Source: Chelydra serpentina
Lineage: Eukaryota > Chordata > Testudines > Chelydridae
Reading direction: 5' to 3'
NCBI GenBank assembly: GCA_037349315.1
Contig: JBAIAC010000003.1
Span: 12,400,501 to 12,464,500 of the forward strand
Length of the DNA stretch: 64,000 nt
In this document: piece after piece, positions 1 to 11,487 of the stretch
Layout: each line of letters starts with the position of its first letter
Position numbering within the stretch: position 1 is the first letter of the stretch
Position numbers and translations under genes: made by a program
Notes under the pieces: model-generated
The model's database searches: none
Told to the model about the DNA's origin: nothing
Seen by the model: only the letters and a program-made list of their open reading frames with translations

Positions 1-76
1 AAACAGTACTGCATTAATGTGCACAGGGGGGCAGTTAGTAACACGCTAGAGAGCACTAGAATTTACACTTCTAGTG

Positions 77-421
77 CAAGTTTCTTCATGAGGGTGATGG
101 ATTTCCACTCCATATGGCTAAATGCAGTGCCTTGCATGGTGTCAAGTATCAGAGGGGTAGAAGCCATGTTAGTGTGGATTTGTAGAAGCGACAAAGAGTC
201 CTGTGGCACCTTATAGACTAACAGATGTATTGGAGCATAAGCTTTCATGGGTAAATACCCACTTCGTCGGATGCAAGCAGATTTTCCACTGCATGCATCT
301 GAAGAAGTGGGTATTCACCCACGAAAGCTTATGCTCCAATACGTCTGTTAGTCCATAAGGTGCCACAGGACTTTGTCGCTTCTACAGATCCAGACTAACA
401 CAGCTACCCCTCTGATACTTG
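77..421 (+). mobile_element. Hairpin-forming (foldback) repeat, copy 1, with 12-bp flanking repeats
   Basis: The sequence from 141 to 421 folds on itself: the left arm begins GTCAAGTATCAGAGGGGTAG (141-160) and its exact complement closes at 404-423. The apex lies near 280. A further 64 bases (77-140) precede the left arm. The 12-mer ACACTTCTAGTG occurs at 65-76 and again at 422-433, so the whole unit is bracketed by a perfect direct repeat that I read as a target-site duplication. Two more copies in the window (23400-23533, and 50085-50308 reversed) share the right-hand end, which contains a GACTAACACGGCTAC-like motif, but stop at different points on the other side. No ORF of note. Repeats with this motif are abundant in turtles and crocodilians; I cannot assign the family. 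Confidence 0.8.
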
Positions 422-529
422 ACACTTCTAGTGTGGACTAACGTACAGTGAAGAGAAGTGTTTAGACTCCTTCAGCCCAGACACAAATACTTTTGTGGAT
501 CTAACTCTCATTGACATTAATGGAGCTTG

Positions 530-622
530 GGTGCCTAAAACTCCTTCAAAAACCTGGGCCTAAGTCACTTTTCAAAGTGTGTACTTAGGTGCCTAAGTCA
601 CTGAAGTGGTTTTGAAAATGTC
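530..622. repeat. Short degenerate palindromic repeat
   Basis: The stretch contains GTGCCTAA-type motifs in both orientations (CCTAAGTCAC at two places, and TTTTCAAA / TTTTGAAAA near the ends). It resembles the short 'cctaagtcac ... ttttgaaaat' palindromic repeats common in turtle DNA, related in style to 26871-26970 and 63050-63210. Arms are diverged and boundaries are approximate. Confidence 0.4.
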
Positions 623-1131
623 CGTCTCCATATTCCTCACGGCAAATATCGATCATTTTACTTCCTATCACTTAGTAGTGGGGCGGAATATTTTTCCATG
701 TCTCTAGAAACAATTCCCTTGAAAACAACATGATGACAGAAGTTAAATAAGAATTGTCATAATAATGAAAGCAGCTCATTATGATTGTGTGTCAAATATC
801 TAATTTTATTACTTTCTGTCACATTTTTTGCTTACACATTCTTGGCTGTTTCTCACTCAGAAGCAAGACATCTCATTAAGAGATAGAGCAGTTGCGGAAA
901 GAATCCGGTTGAAACATCCTGCTTCATTACCATGAACGAAAGAATGTTCACATTCACTTGTTAAAGGTGTTTTTAACTTTAAGATTATATTATGATTTTT
1001 AAAAGAGAGAGAGATGGGCACTAAGATTTCAGAATATAATATCCTTGTCCAAAGTGTTTAAGACCTCAGTAGCCTGTGCAACACTACATACACTTTAGGG
1101 GTAGGATTCCCAGCACTGTTGAAATTAGCAT

Positions 1132-1636
1132 GTAGAGCTGGGCATATTTTTTTCAGTGAATAGTAAATTCACCAAAGAAATTTTTGGCTACCAAACCTAT
1201 TAGTGAAGTCACGTCAAATTTGACAAATCATTTCAGTTGAAAAAAAATTGAAAACAATCTCAAAAAAGTCAAAATGGTTCATTTTGGCCATTTCTAATCG
1301 AATATTTCATTTCAACCATTTTGAAATGTGTATTTTTTTGAAACAGAACATTTTGGCTTTTTGTTTGAAAATGGTATTTTCCCCCAAAAGTTAGTTTTAA
1401 AAAAATTAAAAGGGTGCAAAAAGACCCCCAAAATGACCTGAAACTAAACAGAAAAGGAAAAAATACAACAAAGTTTCATACTGGGTTGAACAAGCATTTT
1501 CACTTCAGTGTGAAAAACCAAAAAAAATTCAATTTTGGTTCAAACTGAACTGAACTTCTCTTTTTGGGGAGATGGGGAGTGGGATGCGTTTTCTATTCAG
1601 CCTTGAAAGAGAAAAACAATTATTCAATCAGCTCTG
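1132..1636. repeat. AT-rich interspersed repeat with short inverted ends
   Basis: It starts with TAGAGCTGGGC and ends with CAATCAGCTCTG, which gives short imperfect inverted ends around a T/A-rich body full of TTTTGAAA, AAAATGG and TTTCA motifs. TAGAGCTGGGC also occurs at about 3122, and CTAGAGCTGGGC at about 3596. The arrangement suggests an old non-autonomous DNA element, but no clean target duplication is visible. No coding potential. Confidence 0.4.
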
Positions 1637-2099
1637 TTACCACTCACCCCCCACTGAATTTCCTTAAGTGAACTTCTTTGAAATCCTGGCTTACGACTGG
1701 TTACATTAATAAGTTAATAGTTCAGCAGCTAACAAATTAAGCAAAAACCTTTTAATTCCCCAAAACCCAGTTCAGTGGTTGTTGTTTCAGAGACTCAAAA
1801 TTGATCCCTGAAGAATCAACGCTCTGTGCTCTATAATGGCAGTAGAAAATGCTACAACTGAATATATTTTGCCTGCTTTTAAATTCTGAGTGGGATATGC
1901 CTTTTTGGATGCATCATTGCTCTTTCCAATACTAAACGTGTAAAAATTGTTTGTGCCCCCACCATTAAAAGCCCAGATTTAGCACATATGGAAGCATAAC
2001 TTGTCAGTTAGACATCCTTTTATTTCTCATTGCAAGTAAACATCTGAGATGAAAAACAAAGGTTCGGAGGGTATTTGATTATTCAATGTAGTTTTCCAT

Positions 2100-2400
2100 A
2101 ACAGTTCAGAGGTCTCCAGAAAGAGATTGTCAGAAAATGAAAACATATTTTTGTGAACTTTTTCAAATTTTTAATTTTGAAATGTTCAAAATGGACTTTT
2201 TTTCCAATTTAGGGGGTTTAATAGTTTGATTGTCATTAACAATTGCATCAAAATGTTATCAAAATTTAAAATTTCAACATTATCATACAAAAATCGGGGG
2301 GGAAAAGAAAAATAGGCACAATTTTATTTTGCAATGTTAGCAATTTTTATTGAAATTGAGCTCGTTTTGCCCTGTTAAAATGAAGAGGGAGAAAGATTTT
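2100..2400. repeat. AT-rich sequence resembling the 1132-1636 repeat
   Basis: Runs of AAATTTTTAATTTTGAAATG and TTCAAAATGGAC match the style of the body of 1132-1636. It may be a diverged copy or simply low-complexity AT-rich DNA. A similar T-rich block lies at about 27361-27600. Ends are not definable by eye. Confidence 0.3.
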
Positions 2401-5012
2401 CTCTTATGAAATATTTACCACTCAACCCCTGTTGCCTAAGATCAAATGTCATTGCTTTACTAACATTTTCTACTTTCCACTCATGTTTTACTTTTAGAGG
2501 AGGAGCTGCTATTTTTCGTAGTTTTACTGACCTTATATCAAGGGTAGACTTTTCTAATCTCTTTTCAGCTTCAAACCATTTCCTAAATGGAAACACATAG
2601 TAAACCACAAACAGCTGTTCAATGTTGGTCAAGATTTTTAAGTTTTGTTTCTTGCACTACAGCTTTGTTCAGTGCCTTTTAGGGCTGTCTCACATTCACA
2701 TCTTTCTTATGCATGCTCTAGCCATTCCCTCTTACTGATACAAGCTAAGTGCCAACTGTACCTTCTCCCAAATTAAGAGCTCACCAATATCAGCCTCTGC
2801 AAAGAACTGATCAGTGACAACATTTCCATTCATTCACCCATAGATTATTGCTGCCTAAGCAATGCACAGAACTATCTGTTGGAAACTTTTCTTGGAAAGG
2901 AGAGTGTATTATACAGAACACTACTGCTTTAACTTCACCTCGGTTTTGCATAAACCACAGCTGGTTTGCAACAAAAAAATAATCAATGCTTCTCTGCCCT
3001 TAAGACAGGCAACACATGAACTGCTGGACTGATAAGTATGCATGGCACAACAGCTTGATGGGTAACATCTTACATTCTCACCGGCAGCATTTAGAGACAA
3101 ACAGCATGCCTTATTCTAACTGTAGAGCTGGGCACACTGCAGAAAGCATTCCACTAAACCTCCAGGGGATGGAGTAGACTCCAGTGATTTTCTAACCCCC
3201 CAAACTAGATCTACTAAAGAGGGATTTGCTGCAGTGTAGCTACCGATACTTAGGGAATGTGGAAGTTCGGCTTAGTGGGCAAAATTCTGACCTCGGACGC
3301 TCCTGAAGCACTGGGGATAGAGTACGTTCAATTGAGACAAGAATGTGTCCCATGGGAAGAACTGGGAGGCTAGGCAGAAGGTTGAAGTATGGCTATATCT
3401 CCCCACATCGGCCTTGTGTTCCTATCCAAAATCAAAGTACTTGGCATGGAGAAGGAAACGGAATAGGAAGATGGGCATGCACAGTAAAATTACCGTCCCC
3501 AAACAGAAAAATCTGACCGTCCCACATTAATTTAGTCAGCACAGATTACAGAGCAATCCTACAGCAAAGTTAACTGAACACTCTGTGAACGCCACTAGAG
3601 CTGGGCTGATCACCAAGAAAATTATATTGACTGATCTCTTCACATCTGGATTAAAATGCAGCGACTTTGACAAGCTCGTGAGGTAGAATATCTCATTTCA
3701 TGAAAGTGTTAGGAGACAACGGGAACAGAAATATAACATCCAGCAGTCTCAGTCAACAAAATGATAGCAAAATTACTTCACAGCAGACTTTCACTACTGC
3801 AAATCCAGTTATTTTGAGTAATTTTGGTCTTTTAAAAAAGATACTAACTACTCGAGATTGAACAAACATAACAAGGCTGATAAGTGATCAGGACAATTTT
3901 CCCTACTTGTAAAATAACGTTCACACATAATGGCTTTGATACCCCTCAATTTGAGAGGCACTCTGCAAGCACAGCCCACCCACCGGCAGGGAGCAAAAGC
4001 TTTATTTGCTGCCAAGCCAAATGTATCTTCCAGCCTTGACACACGGACTTCTTCAGATTTAAAACATTAAATCCAACGCATCAGCTCAGGAGTTCAAGAG
4101 AGAGAAAAAGCAAAAGGGGAAAACACAATTACCTCTGTTGGAAGCCCTGAATACTGAGAACCCCCGAGTACAGCCTCGGGAAAACAGCCCCATTCTTAGC
4201 CGCCAACATGCATCCATAGAATGCAGAAGGCTCACTGGGGCAGGGGCCATGATTGAGACTGCTAGGTGATTCCAAAATACAATTGGAAATAATCACAGAA
4301 AGAATCCAGCGTAAGGGAGAGAAATGTAAAAACGCAAACAAACCCAAATGAGCAACAGTTATTAAATAATGCACGAAGGACGCAAAAGCTGGCAACAGCA
4401 GCAGCATGTCACATATGTCCAAAAGCCATGCTGCACTAGTCTGCGTTCTCTCTGTCTAAGGGGCCTCGTTGATCTCAGAGTCCCCGGAGAATCCTGCTGA
4501 AATTCATAGGGTTCCATCAACCGTAGGTTTCCCCCACCTGGAAACAGCTGCTTTAGATCCCAGTTTATGATTTCCACACAGTACAAATAAGGCGCATAAT
4601 TTCCTGAAACTCTCAGTCCATTCAAGTAATATTTAATTGCCTGTTTGACATCAAAGGTGTGCAGCTAGACCTCTTCGAGATGACATGGACGAAGATAAAA
4701 TGAGGAGAGCAAGGCTTTGATTCTAACAAAAGGCAGAATTGATTTTCGGAGCTGGCTCTGCTGCTGCTCATAAAAACACCCTGACAGTGATCCTAAGAAG
4801 GGGCTTCGCGATGGCTCACCTTCCCCATGCACATATACTCCACCTAGCAGATGGAACAAGCAACAAGAAAAGCCACTTTTATAGACAGAAGTTAGGAAAT
4901 GTGCAAATTCCTGCAAAGCACCCAAACTTTCTAAAACTGGGGTTTAGAAAGAGCTTCTAGGACCGTTTTGCAAAACACTATTCTGCTAAGCCAGCGTCGT
5001 ACTGTTAAAAAA
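2401..5012. other. No recognised gene or repeat
   Basis: Mixed-composition sequence without a repeat I can name. Open frames here are under 100 codons. On the minus strand an open frame at 4129-4422 runs up to a splice-donor-like AG|GTAATT (4125-4132 on the minus strand), and its first ~45 residues are hydrophobic. I do not recognise it and do not annotate it as a gene. Confidence 0.5.
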
Positions 5013-5055
5013 ACCCAAACTAGTTTGGGTGTGATCCTGTTGTTACTAGGATCAC
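5013..5055. repeat. Two adjacent small inverted repeats
   Basis: ACCCAAACTAGTTTGGGT (5013-5030) is a perfect 18-bp palindrome. It is directly followed by GTGATCCT (5031-5038), nine spacer bases and AGGATCAC (5048-5055), an 8-bp stem. No repeat family or function is assigned. Confidence 0.65.
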
Positions 5056-5244
5056 GATTACAGCTGCACTCAGAAGCCTCACTCATAATAGCATCCCTTT
5101 GTGTTACTAAGCAGTATACCAACATAGCCTCTAACCCTGCAGAGACTTACAGTGAGTGAAGCTGAACAGCACCATTGCTTTCAAGGGGATTATTCCTAGG
5201 GAGCAACGCTAGCACGTGCAAAAGTCTTGGCAGAATCGGAGCTT

Positions 5245-5525
5245 CTGAAATAAATGGTCCCCTGCCCCCACAAGCTAACAATCTAATTTTATGACAAGAT
5301 GTAACAAGTGGGCATAACACACAAAAGGAGAATGACCAGCTACAGAGGGGAGATCATGGGTTGCTAGAGCACAAGTTGTGTATGACCCACAGAAGAACGG
5401 TCCACAGTTATGGGACATTGCAAACCTGGGTTCTGTTCCCCCACAGACTTCCTGCATGACCTTCGGTGAATCAGCTGGTCTTTCTGCCTCAGTTCCCAGC
5501 CAGTATCGGGGATAATCAAAGAGTG
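5245..5525 (+). repeat. MIR-like amniote SINE remnant
   Basis: The part from about 5411 reads AACCTGGGTTCTGTTCCCCC, then CTTCCTGCATGACCTTCGG and CTGCCTCAGTTCCC, then GGGGATAAT. These correspond in order to the conserved MIR core (vertebrate tRNA-derived SINE with a CORE region). The upstream part (CCCCTGCCCCCACAAGCTAACAATC) is a common companion segment in amniote repeats. Diverged, no ORF. Confidence 0.55.
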
Positions 5526-5589
5526 TTGTGGGGATAAACCGGCTAAACAGACTGTGGTCCTGGCAGCCATGTGAGCAGAAGCCTATTTC

Positions 5590-5835
5590 AGTTTTTCCTC
5601 ATTTTAACCTATTTTTTTTTTAAAAATAACCCTCTGTTTTTCCTAGTTTTATGAATTTATTTCCCCTCCCCATCTACTTTTGTCTAATTCCAATTATTTT
5701 TACATCTTCCCCTCCTTCTGTGGTGGGGTGGTTATTGTTGGATTTTTTTGGTTTGGGTTTTTTAATAACCCCCGGACTTTATTTAATCCCAAATTAGAAT
5801 GAGATATAGATATATAGATATATACACACTTTTCT
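5590..5835. repeat. Low-complexity pyrimidine/AT-rich tract
   Basis: T-rich and C/T-rich runs are followed by an imperfect GATATA microsatellite at 5801-5826. I see no gene or named repeat. Confidence 0.6.
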
Positions 5836-6050
5836 ATTAACCTTTTTTATTTCGTAACTTCAAAAAAATAAAATCCAAATAGCAATCCTAATAGACTCAG
5901 ACCTCTGTTAGTCACTTTTTCTGCCGCTTTTGCTCCCCTCATGGTCCAGTCACAGCCATTTTCTCCCCAGGAAGTCAAGTCCCCTTTAAACAAACTATCC
6001 ACAGTTAGACAGTGGGGATGAACCACAAGTACCATGGTCCATCCCCACTG

Positions 6051-6219
6051 GGGGGAGGGATAGCTCAGTGGTTTGAGCATTGGCCTGCTAAACCCAGGGT
6101 TGTGAGTTCAATCCTTGAGGGGACCATCTGGGGCAAAAATTGGGGATTGGTTATGCTTTGAGCAGGGGGTTGGACTAGATGACCTTCTAAGGTCCCTTCC
6201 AACCCTGATATTCTATGAT
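6051..6219 (+). mobile_element. Turtle tRNA-derived SINE (Cry/PolIII type)
   Basis: The 5' end GGGGGAGGGATAGCTCAGTGG carries a Pol III A box (TAGCTCAGTGGTTTGAGCA, 6061-6079). The B box is GTGAGTTCAATCC (6102-6114). A tRNA-unrelated middle follows, and the 3' end (GGACTAGATGACC ... CCAACCCTGATATTCTATGA) matches the 3' tail of CR1 LINEs. This is the published architecture of the tortoise PolIII/SINE. The copy lacks part of the middle (TTTGGGGAT before CTGGGGC) seen in other copies here. It is a retroposed repeat, not a functional tRNA gene: the anticodon arm is degenerate. Confidence 0.93.
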
Positions 6220-8686
6220 ACCTGCCAGCACTCAGCTCCTTTTGCCTTCTAGAGAGATCTGGGACCTTTCTGAGGGATGGGCAGGGATACAGCTCCACTT
6301 AGTTAATGGCAGGAGTAACTCAGACCACACTTCCCTCATCAGCAGCTCTCTCCAAGGGCAGAGTGTGCACATGACAGGGAGAGATGGTCCTTCCTAGTTC
6401 TTGCCCCTGTCCCCTGCTGCTGTTTCCTCGAGCAGTACTGAGGCCTTTCACGGACTGACCCTTGGCCAAGGAGATCACTGCTGACTCATTTGGGTGGAAA
6501 ATGATGAGGAAAGTGGGTAGTTGGGCCTTGCCACCTCAGTCTCTTTCCTGCAAAGTGTTCAGTAGGGGCTGCTCTGACGACCCCTTGCTACAGGCAGCTA
6601 ATGCAGGATTGCCAAACCCAAGTTTTTCAGAAATCATAGGTCAAGCCCTCAAAAATGAGACTGGTTTACAAAATCACACATGTTTTGGAGTCTTCCTATT
6701 GGCCTTCTACCTGTCAGGGGTCAGATTTTCCCCACAACCAAACAGGGCTAGAACATTGGGTGGTGTGTGTGTGGGTGTGTGGGGGTGTGTGTGTGTGTGT
6801 GTGTGTGCGCTGAGCTTGCTTCTCACGGGACTCCAGAAGTTGTGGGACTTTAAGAAAAAGCACTTAATATTGCAAAACTCATAATAAAATCATGAGTTAG
6901 CAACACAGAGTCTAGTTTCCCACTGAAACACTAACACACATCTTGTATTAACCTTGTGAATCAAATCCCAGGTTCTTGATAGCAAAGTCATCCACCTGCT
7001 ATTTTAATTGGTGTGAGAGAAATCTATTGCCACAAGCGGCCTACTAGCCCAGACAAGCCTAGGAATCCATGTTTGCTGGAAATTCCTTCCTAAGAATCTA
7101 TGGCACATCAGATAGAACAGAACACAGTATTGTCCTGATGTGAAATGTAACCTGAATTAATTAGGAACCAAATAATTAGGCAAAACACAGCTTGTAAAAT
7201 GATCAAAGGACATCTAATATCTGAAGTGTACAAGATGTTACAATAAAGGCAATATTTGCATAATCTGTCAGGGGTGATACAAATAACTGAACATTTTTCT
7301 TATTAACTCTGAAATAATCTTTAAACCTATTAATAATCAGTTTAGCCTCAGACCCAGGGAGGAGAAAGGTGGTCTGCAGCATGTATGCTGATTGTAAGAA
7401 AGAGGAATCTAGCCATGCTTCTGAATACAGTGTTTCAAAAGGTCAGCAGGCTCCGAAAAAAATCCACACATTACTGCTTGATGAAATTAACAAAAAATTG
7501 GACAGGACTGGACAGGAGAGCCAAAAAAAAAAAAAAGCCTCAAAGGCAAAAAAACAAACAACCCCACCTTTTTTTTTTTTAATACTTTTATAAGATTTTT
7601 TTAAAAACAAACACACAAAATAAATTTAATTAAGTTAATATCAAGCTATAAGTTAAGGAAGAATTTGACACAAAAAAGTAAACATATTCCAATTAAAGAA
7701 TATCACCTGCCCAGAACAGATACTGTGCCGCCATGCTAAAAAGTAATGTACACAATACTGAAAAACAGACCCAATGTAAAAACATGTAAGACACACAAAC
7801 CTCTCTAAAATCAGGGTTATAGTTATTAATTGCTATTTTTGCACAACCAGAAAAACAGTTCATGAAGCAAATAATTTGGGATGGAATAGCATTGCATTAG
7901 AGAGTTTCAACTGCACCTAGATTTTGTTTCACACACACAAACCCACACACACCAGAGCTTGAACCTGCAAGCAGGAAGCCCTTGGAGCAAAACACAAGCC
8001 ACAGAAGTAGGGCAGGGATGATCACCAGTGGAAACCACTGGAGGCTAAAATCTAGATATATGGTATTGAGTATTTGCACTAGAGTATCAATTAAGATCAA
8101 TTTTTCCGACTGAACAAGTAATTTAGACTGAAAAGTTACTCTCTGAATAGCATGGGACACAGCTCATTTCTCAAGTATAGATACACGCTTAATGCACAGG
8201 ATATCAGATCAATTCTGTAAATGCCAGATCTTGATCAATGACCAACACCAGTGGGACAGGTGGCAGGATGGCTCAGATGGCAGCAACTGTTTCCTCTGGC
8301 CCCAGTGTTGACTTCAGTGCCTCCCGCTGGGGCCTGACCTCGCTGTCAATACCGACTCTGCAGCACACTGTTAGAAAAGGGTAAGCCAGTAAAGCGTCCG
8401 TTCTTCAGTCCAGTTACGCCAAGGTGACTTCTCTCATGGAGTTAAAGCTCTATTTCAGGAAAGTTTGCTAGAGAATGCTGCCAATATTCTACCTGCCAGT
8501 AAAACATCCTGATGCCTAAAGCAGCATGTAAGTTATACCTGATTCCAAGCCTGCACCTGGGTGTTCATAAGACTACAGGGGGAAAAAAACCAAAACTTAA
8601 TTAGGTCTGATCCAGAAGGAAAGTATAGCTTCATTATTGTGGCTTCTATTTCATGCAGACATAGAGATTATTGTTTTATATGATAT
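6220..8686. other. No recognised gene; simple repeats only
   Basis: Contains the GT microsatellite (6763-6807) and a poly(A)/poly(T) pair near 7527-7580. The open frames here are short and low-complexity (Lys-rich next to the poly(A)), and I do not consider them genes. Confidence 0.5.
6763..6807 (+). repeat. (TG)n microsatellite
   Basis: About 45 bases of TG repeat, interrupted by GGG at two places. Confidence 0.95.
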
Positions 8687-8704
8687 GGGGAGGGGGGGGG
8701 GGGG
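8687..8704 (+). repeat. Poly(G) tract
   Basis: GGGG, one A, then 13 consecutive G. Its length is likely unstable, so sequencing error is possible here. Confidence 0.9.
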
Positions 8705-10148
8705 AAAGGCCTTGGGAGTGAATGCAGCCACACAATCCCAAATGTAACCTAAGAAACACAAGCCTGACTTGAAAAATGTTATCTCTTAGGGCAAATTCTT
8801 TACAGCAATTGACAGTACTACTGCCTCTGCATTCCACCAGCAAGCACCATGCTCAGGAGCTCCATTTGCACCTCGCTCGGGCTAAAACAATGGGAGATTC
8901 TATCCCCGTACAGGCTGAAAAGTGGGTATATTAGGTGGGGGAATGGCAGGGCAGCGACTCAGCATACTGTGCGGGCCCAAAGAGCTGTGCATTAAGCCTG
9001 TCACAGTGATGAAATGTTCCAGCCTTACAGCTGAAGTGACAGTCACTACACAACAGAAGCACTGATGGAGCCGAGGTATTCCAATTACGAAGTCCTGTTT
9101 CAGTGCAACGGAGGGATACAAGGATGTAGAAGGCCGCAGCTCATTGCACGCATGCTCTACATGGATCAGATGCACATTTTTGTTTGCAGCTTTGTTTTAA
9201 CAACCTACGCATGGTTGCCTGAGCTATCCCGATGCATCTGGGGTTTTGGATTTCCTCTGAACAGCATCACAGCAACTGGTAGCCAATTCCAGCCTCTGGT
9301 CTGTGGATGGATAGGGACAGAGTGGGAAATGGATCCTGCACACAGGAGCAGGTCCATATTTTGTAGAACTGGACCCTTAAAGGCTCACTTTCCCTGTATC
9401 TGAGCAGCTTCTTCAGATAAACGTCAAGTGATTTAGAAAGGATTAAATAGTTATTTCTATTTGGTTGGCCCATGCGTATTTTTACCTATGGTAGCTTGGA
9501 AATGAAACAAAGGGTTGATGGATTTTCAGAAGGTGAGCTAGGCAGCCACTTATTTTTTGTTGCATTTTAGTAATTAGCTTTCCTGATCATCGTTAGTATC
9601 ATTCCCAGGTTTCGTACTTTAATAGAATGTTTACCACTTCGTGTTCTGAAGAGTCCCTGGTATATAATTAAGACCAGAGAAATACTGCAGTCAGCAGTTG
9701 CATGAATATGATACTTTGATATACAATATCTAGCATATAGGTTATGTAGTTTGTGTACATATAATCTTAATTCCTTCATGCACCCACCCCTTCTATCCAT
9801 GCTATTTATAGCTGTGGACTTCACAGCACTATATTTATAAAAGCATTGTTTATATACCACTTTGCATGTTTGTTTGCACTGCATATTTGTAATTAGCTAT
9901 GTGGGACATTTATTTTGTCGTTGTGTTGAAAAAGTACAATAAAATGAAGCTAAACACATTTCTGCAATTGGCCTGCATATTTTGTGGCATGCTAAAAGGT
10001 TGGTTACAAATTAGTTGGGCAGTGGAGTAGGGAAGATAGGAATACGTCATTGATTAGTGTTCGGATATCATGCCACCCCTCTTTTGAAGCCCTGCTCTGC
10101 CTAGCAATCTTGCTTTTGGAAAAAGACAAGAATAACTATAACTGCAGA
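8705..10148. other. Unassigned sequence with a possible polyadenylation signal
   Basis: AT-rich from about 9480. AATAAA stands at 9938-9943, followed by a T/G-rich stretch (TTTTGTGGCATG) about 35-50 bases on. This could be the end of a 3' untranslated region on the plus strand, but no upstream coding exon is visible and AATAAA is common by chance in AT-rich DNA. Confidence 0.3.
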
Positions 10149-10220
10149 GGGTGAAATCTTGGCTCCATTGAAGTCAACGGCAACATTCCAAATGACTCCA
10201 ATGAGATCAGAATTTCACCC
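10149..10220. repeat. Short palindromic repeat (GGGTGAAATC type)
   Basis: GGGTGAAATCTTGG at the left and GATCAGAATTTCACCC at the right form inverted ends. The centre CCATTGAAGTCAACGG is itself near-palindromic. About 72 bp and non-coding. It is one of several small inverted repeats in the window with this type of centre. Confidence 0.7.
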
Positions 10221-10868
10221 AATGTCTGTTCAGGAAAATATAAGATTCCTGTCAAGTGTAAATATGGTTATGTTGGTTATGCAAGATCCTGGACGTAGTC
10301 AGCTGTATTCTGCATACCAATTTATGTAAGAACTCACCATTATGAGTTTACAGAAAAATAACTTTGCAAAGGTCCTTCATATACTATGCTATTAATTATA
10401 CTGAAAAGAATGAAACCCGCAATCCTTATTATTACTTATTGGAGTCAGCTGAGTTGACTCATCTGTGTTTATTTAAAGTCAAGCACTAGCTCCTGATTAA
10501 AAAAATATAATATGAAGACAGAGCTGAAATGTCAGCCATCATCTCACACCCAATCCATGGATGTAAAGAACAGAATATTAAAAAAGGACTATAAAAATGT
10601 ACTTGTCTATACTTGATGTGGGCATGGCAGGAAGGGTACATTCTAAACCAAAATTACTGCATTCATCATGTCCGCCACAAGTTTTTATATCAAGTTGTTG
10701 TTTTTGTTATTTAAAGCAAGGGGCCACATCTACCTGTACAACCAAAATGGGGCTCACTGTCTTGCAAATAGAATATAATCCTACTCCTACTGAACTCACA
10801 GATAATATTTTCATTGATTCACTGAAAACAGGAGAAAGGCTAAAATATTTCGACTTCCACCCTCGTTA

Positions 10869-11145
10869 GGTCATGTCTTCACCATCAAAGGTGCTGTGTT
10901 TTACAGCTGGATAGCTGACACACACTAGTGTGTAAAAACCCTATGCAAACAAGGCTTTGTAGTTCTTGCTGCGGTGTAGCTAAGAGAGGTTACCCCCAGA
11001 CAGGGGGGAATAGAGAGGATTTAGCCAAGCTACTTTGTGATAAAAACTACAGGTTTATTGTCTCCAGTAGGATTTTGCAGCGAGAGCTATAGCATGCATT
11101 GTTCTGCCCTGTATAAAACCCCTATTTTGGCAGTGAAGACAGCCT
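10869..11145. mobile_element. Possible non-autonomous DNA element with GTCTTCAC ends
   Basis: The left end TAGGTCATGTCTTCACCATC and the right end GGCAGTGAAGACAGCCTC are imperfect inverted matches around GTCTTCAC/GTGAAGAC. A similar isolated end (CTAGCAGTGAAGACAAGGCC) occurs at about 18498. No transposase and no clear target duplication. Confidence 0.4.
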
Positions 11146-11487
11146 CAGAGCTTGCCCCTTCAGGGCAAGAGGGATTACACAAGTTGTCTTTGATCTCTGC
11201 TCTGTGCTTCCTTCTGAAGGCTGGACCTTCTCAGTTCCGGGACCCCATCTTTCCCCAAGTAGGGTTCTGACGCTGACCCAGTGAAGTCAAGGAGAATTCC
11301 ACCACTGATTTCAACACGGCACACTCAGGCTAAGTTCCACAAGATCTAGAGAGCTCAGCACAAGGCTCTTCTATTTAGGTTGGACGTCTATATCCCTTTT
11401 TACCCCCCTTTTGTCTCCAGCCCTCCATTTTGGATTCCTACCACCCGCGCCTTGCCCAGTTCTGTTGGTCTGTTGTGTCTGTGCTTG

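Noticed and set aside
6061..6114. tRNA gene-like A and B boxes (also at 21.9, 34.5, 43.6 and 58.2 kb)
   Set aside because: The flanking sequence and CR1-like tail show these are SINE heads. The anticodon arm and acceptor stem are degenerate, so they are not functional tRNA genes.
7369..7593. Lys-rich open frame
   Set aside because: The C-terminus is encoded by poly(A) and AC-rich low-complexity sequence. No support as a gene.
9065..9403. 112-codon open frame on the plus strand
   Set aside because: No domain, no splice or promoter context, and overlaps other frames. Length within chance.
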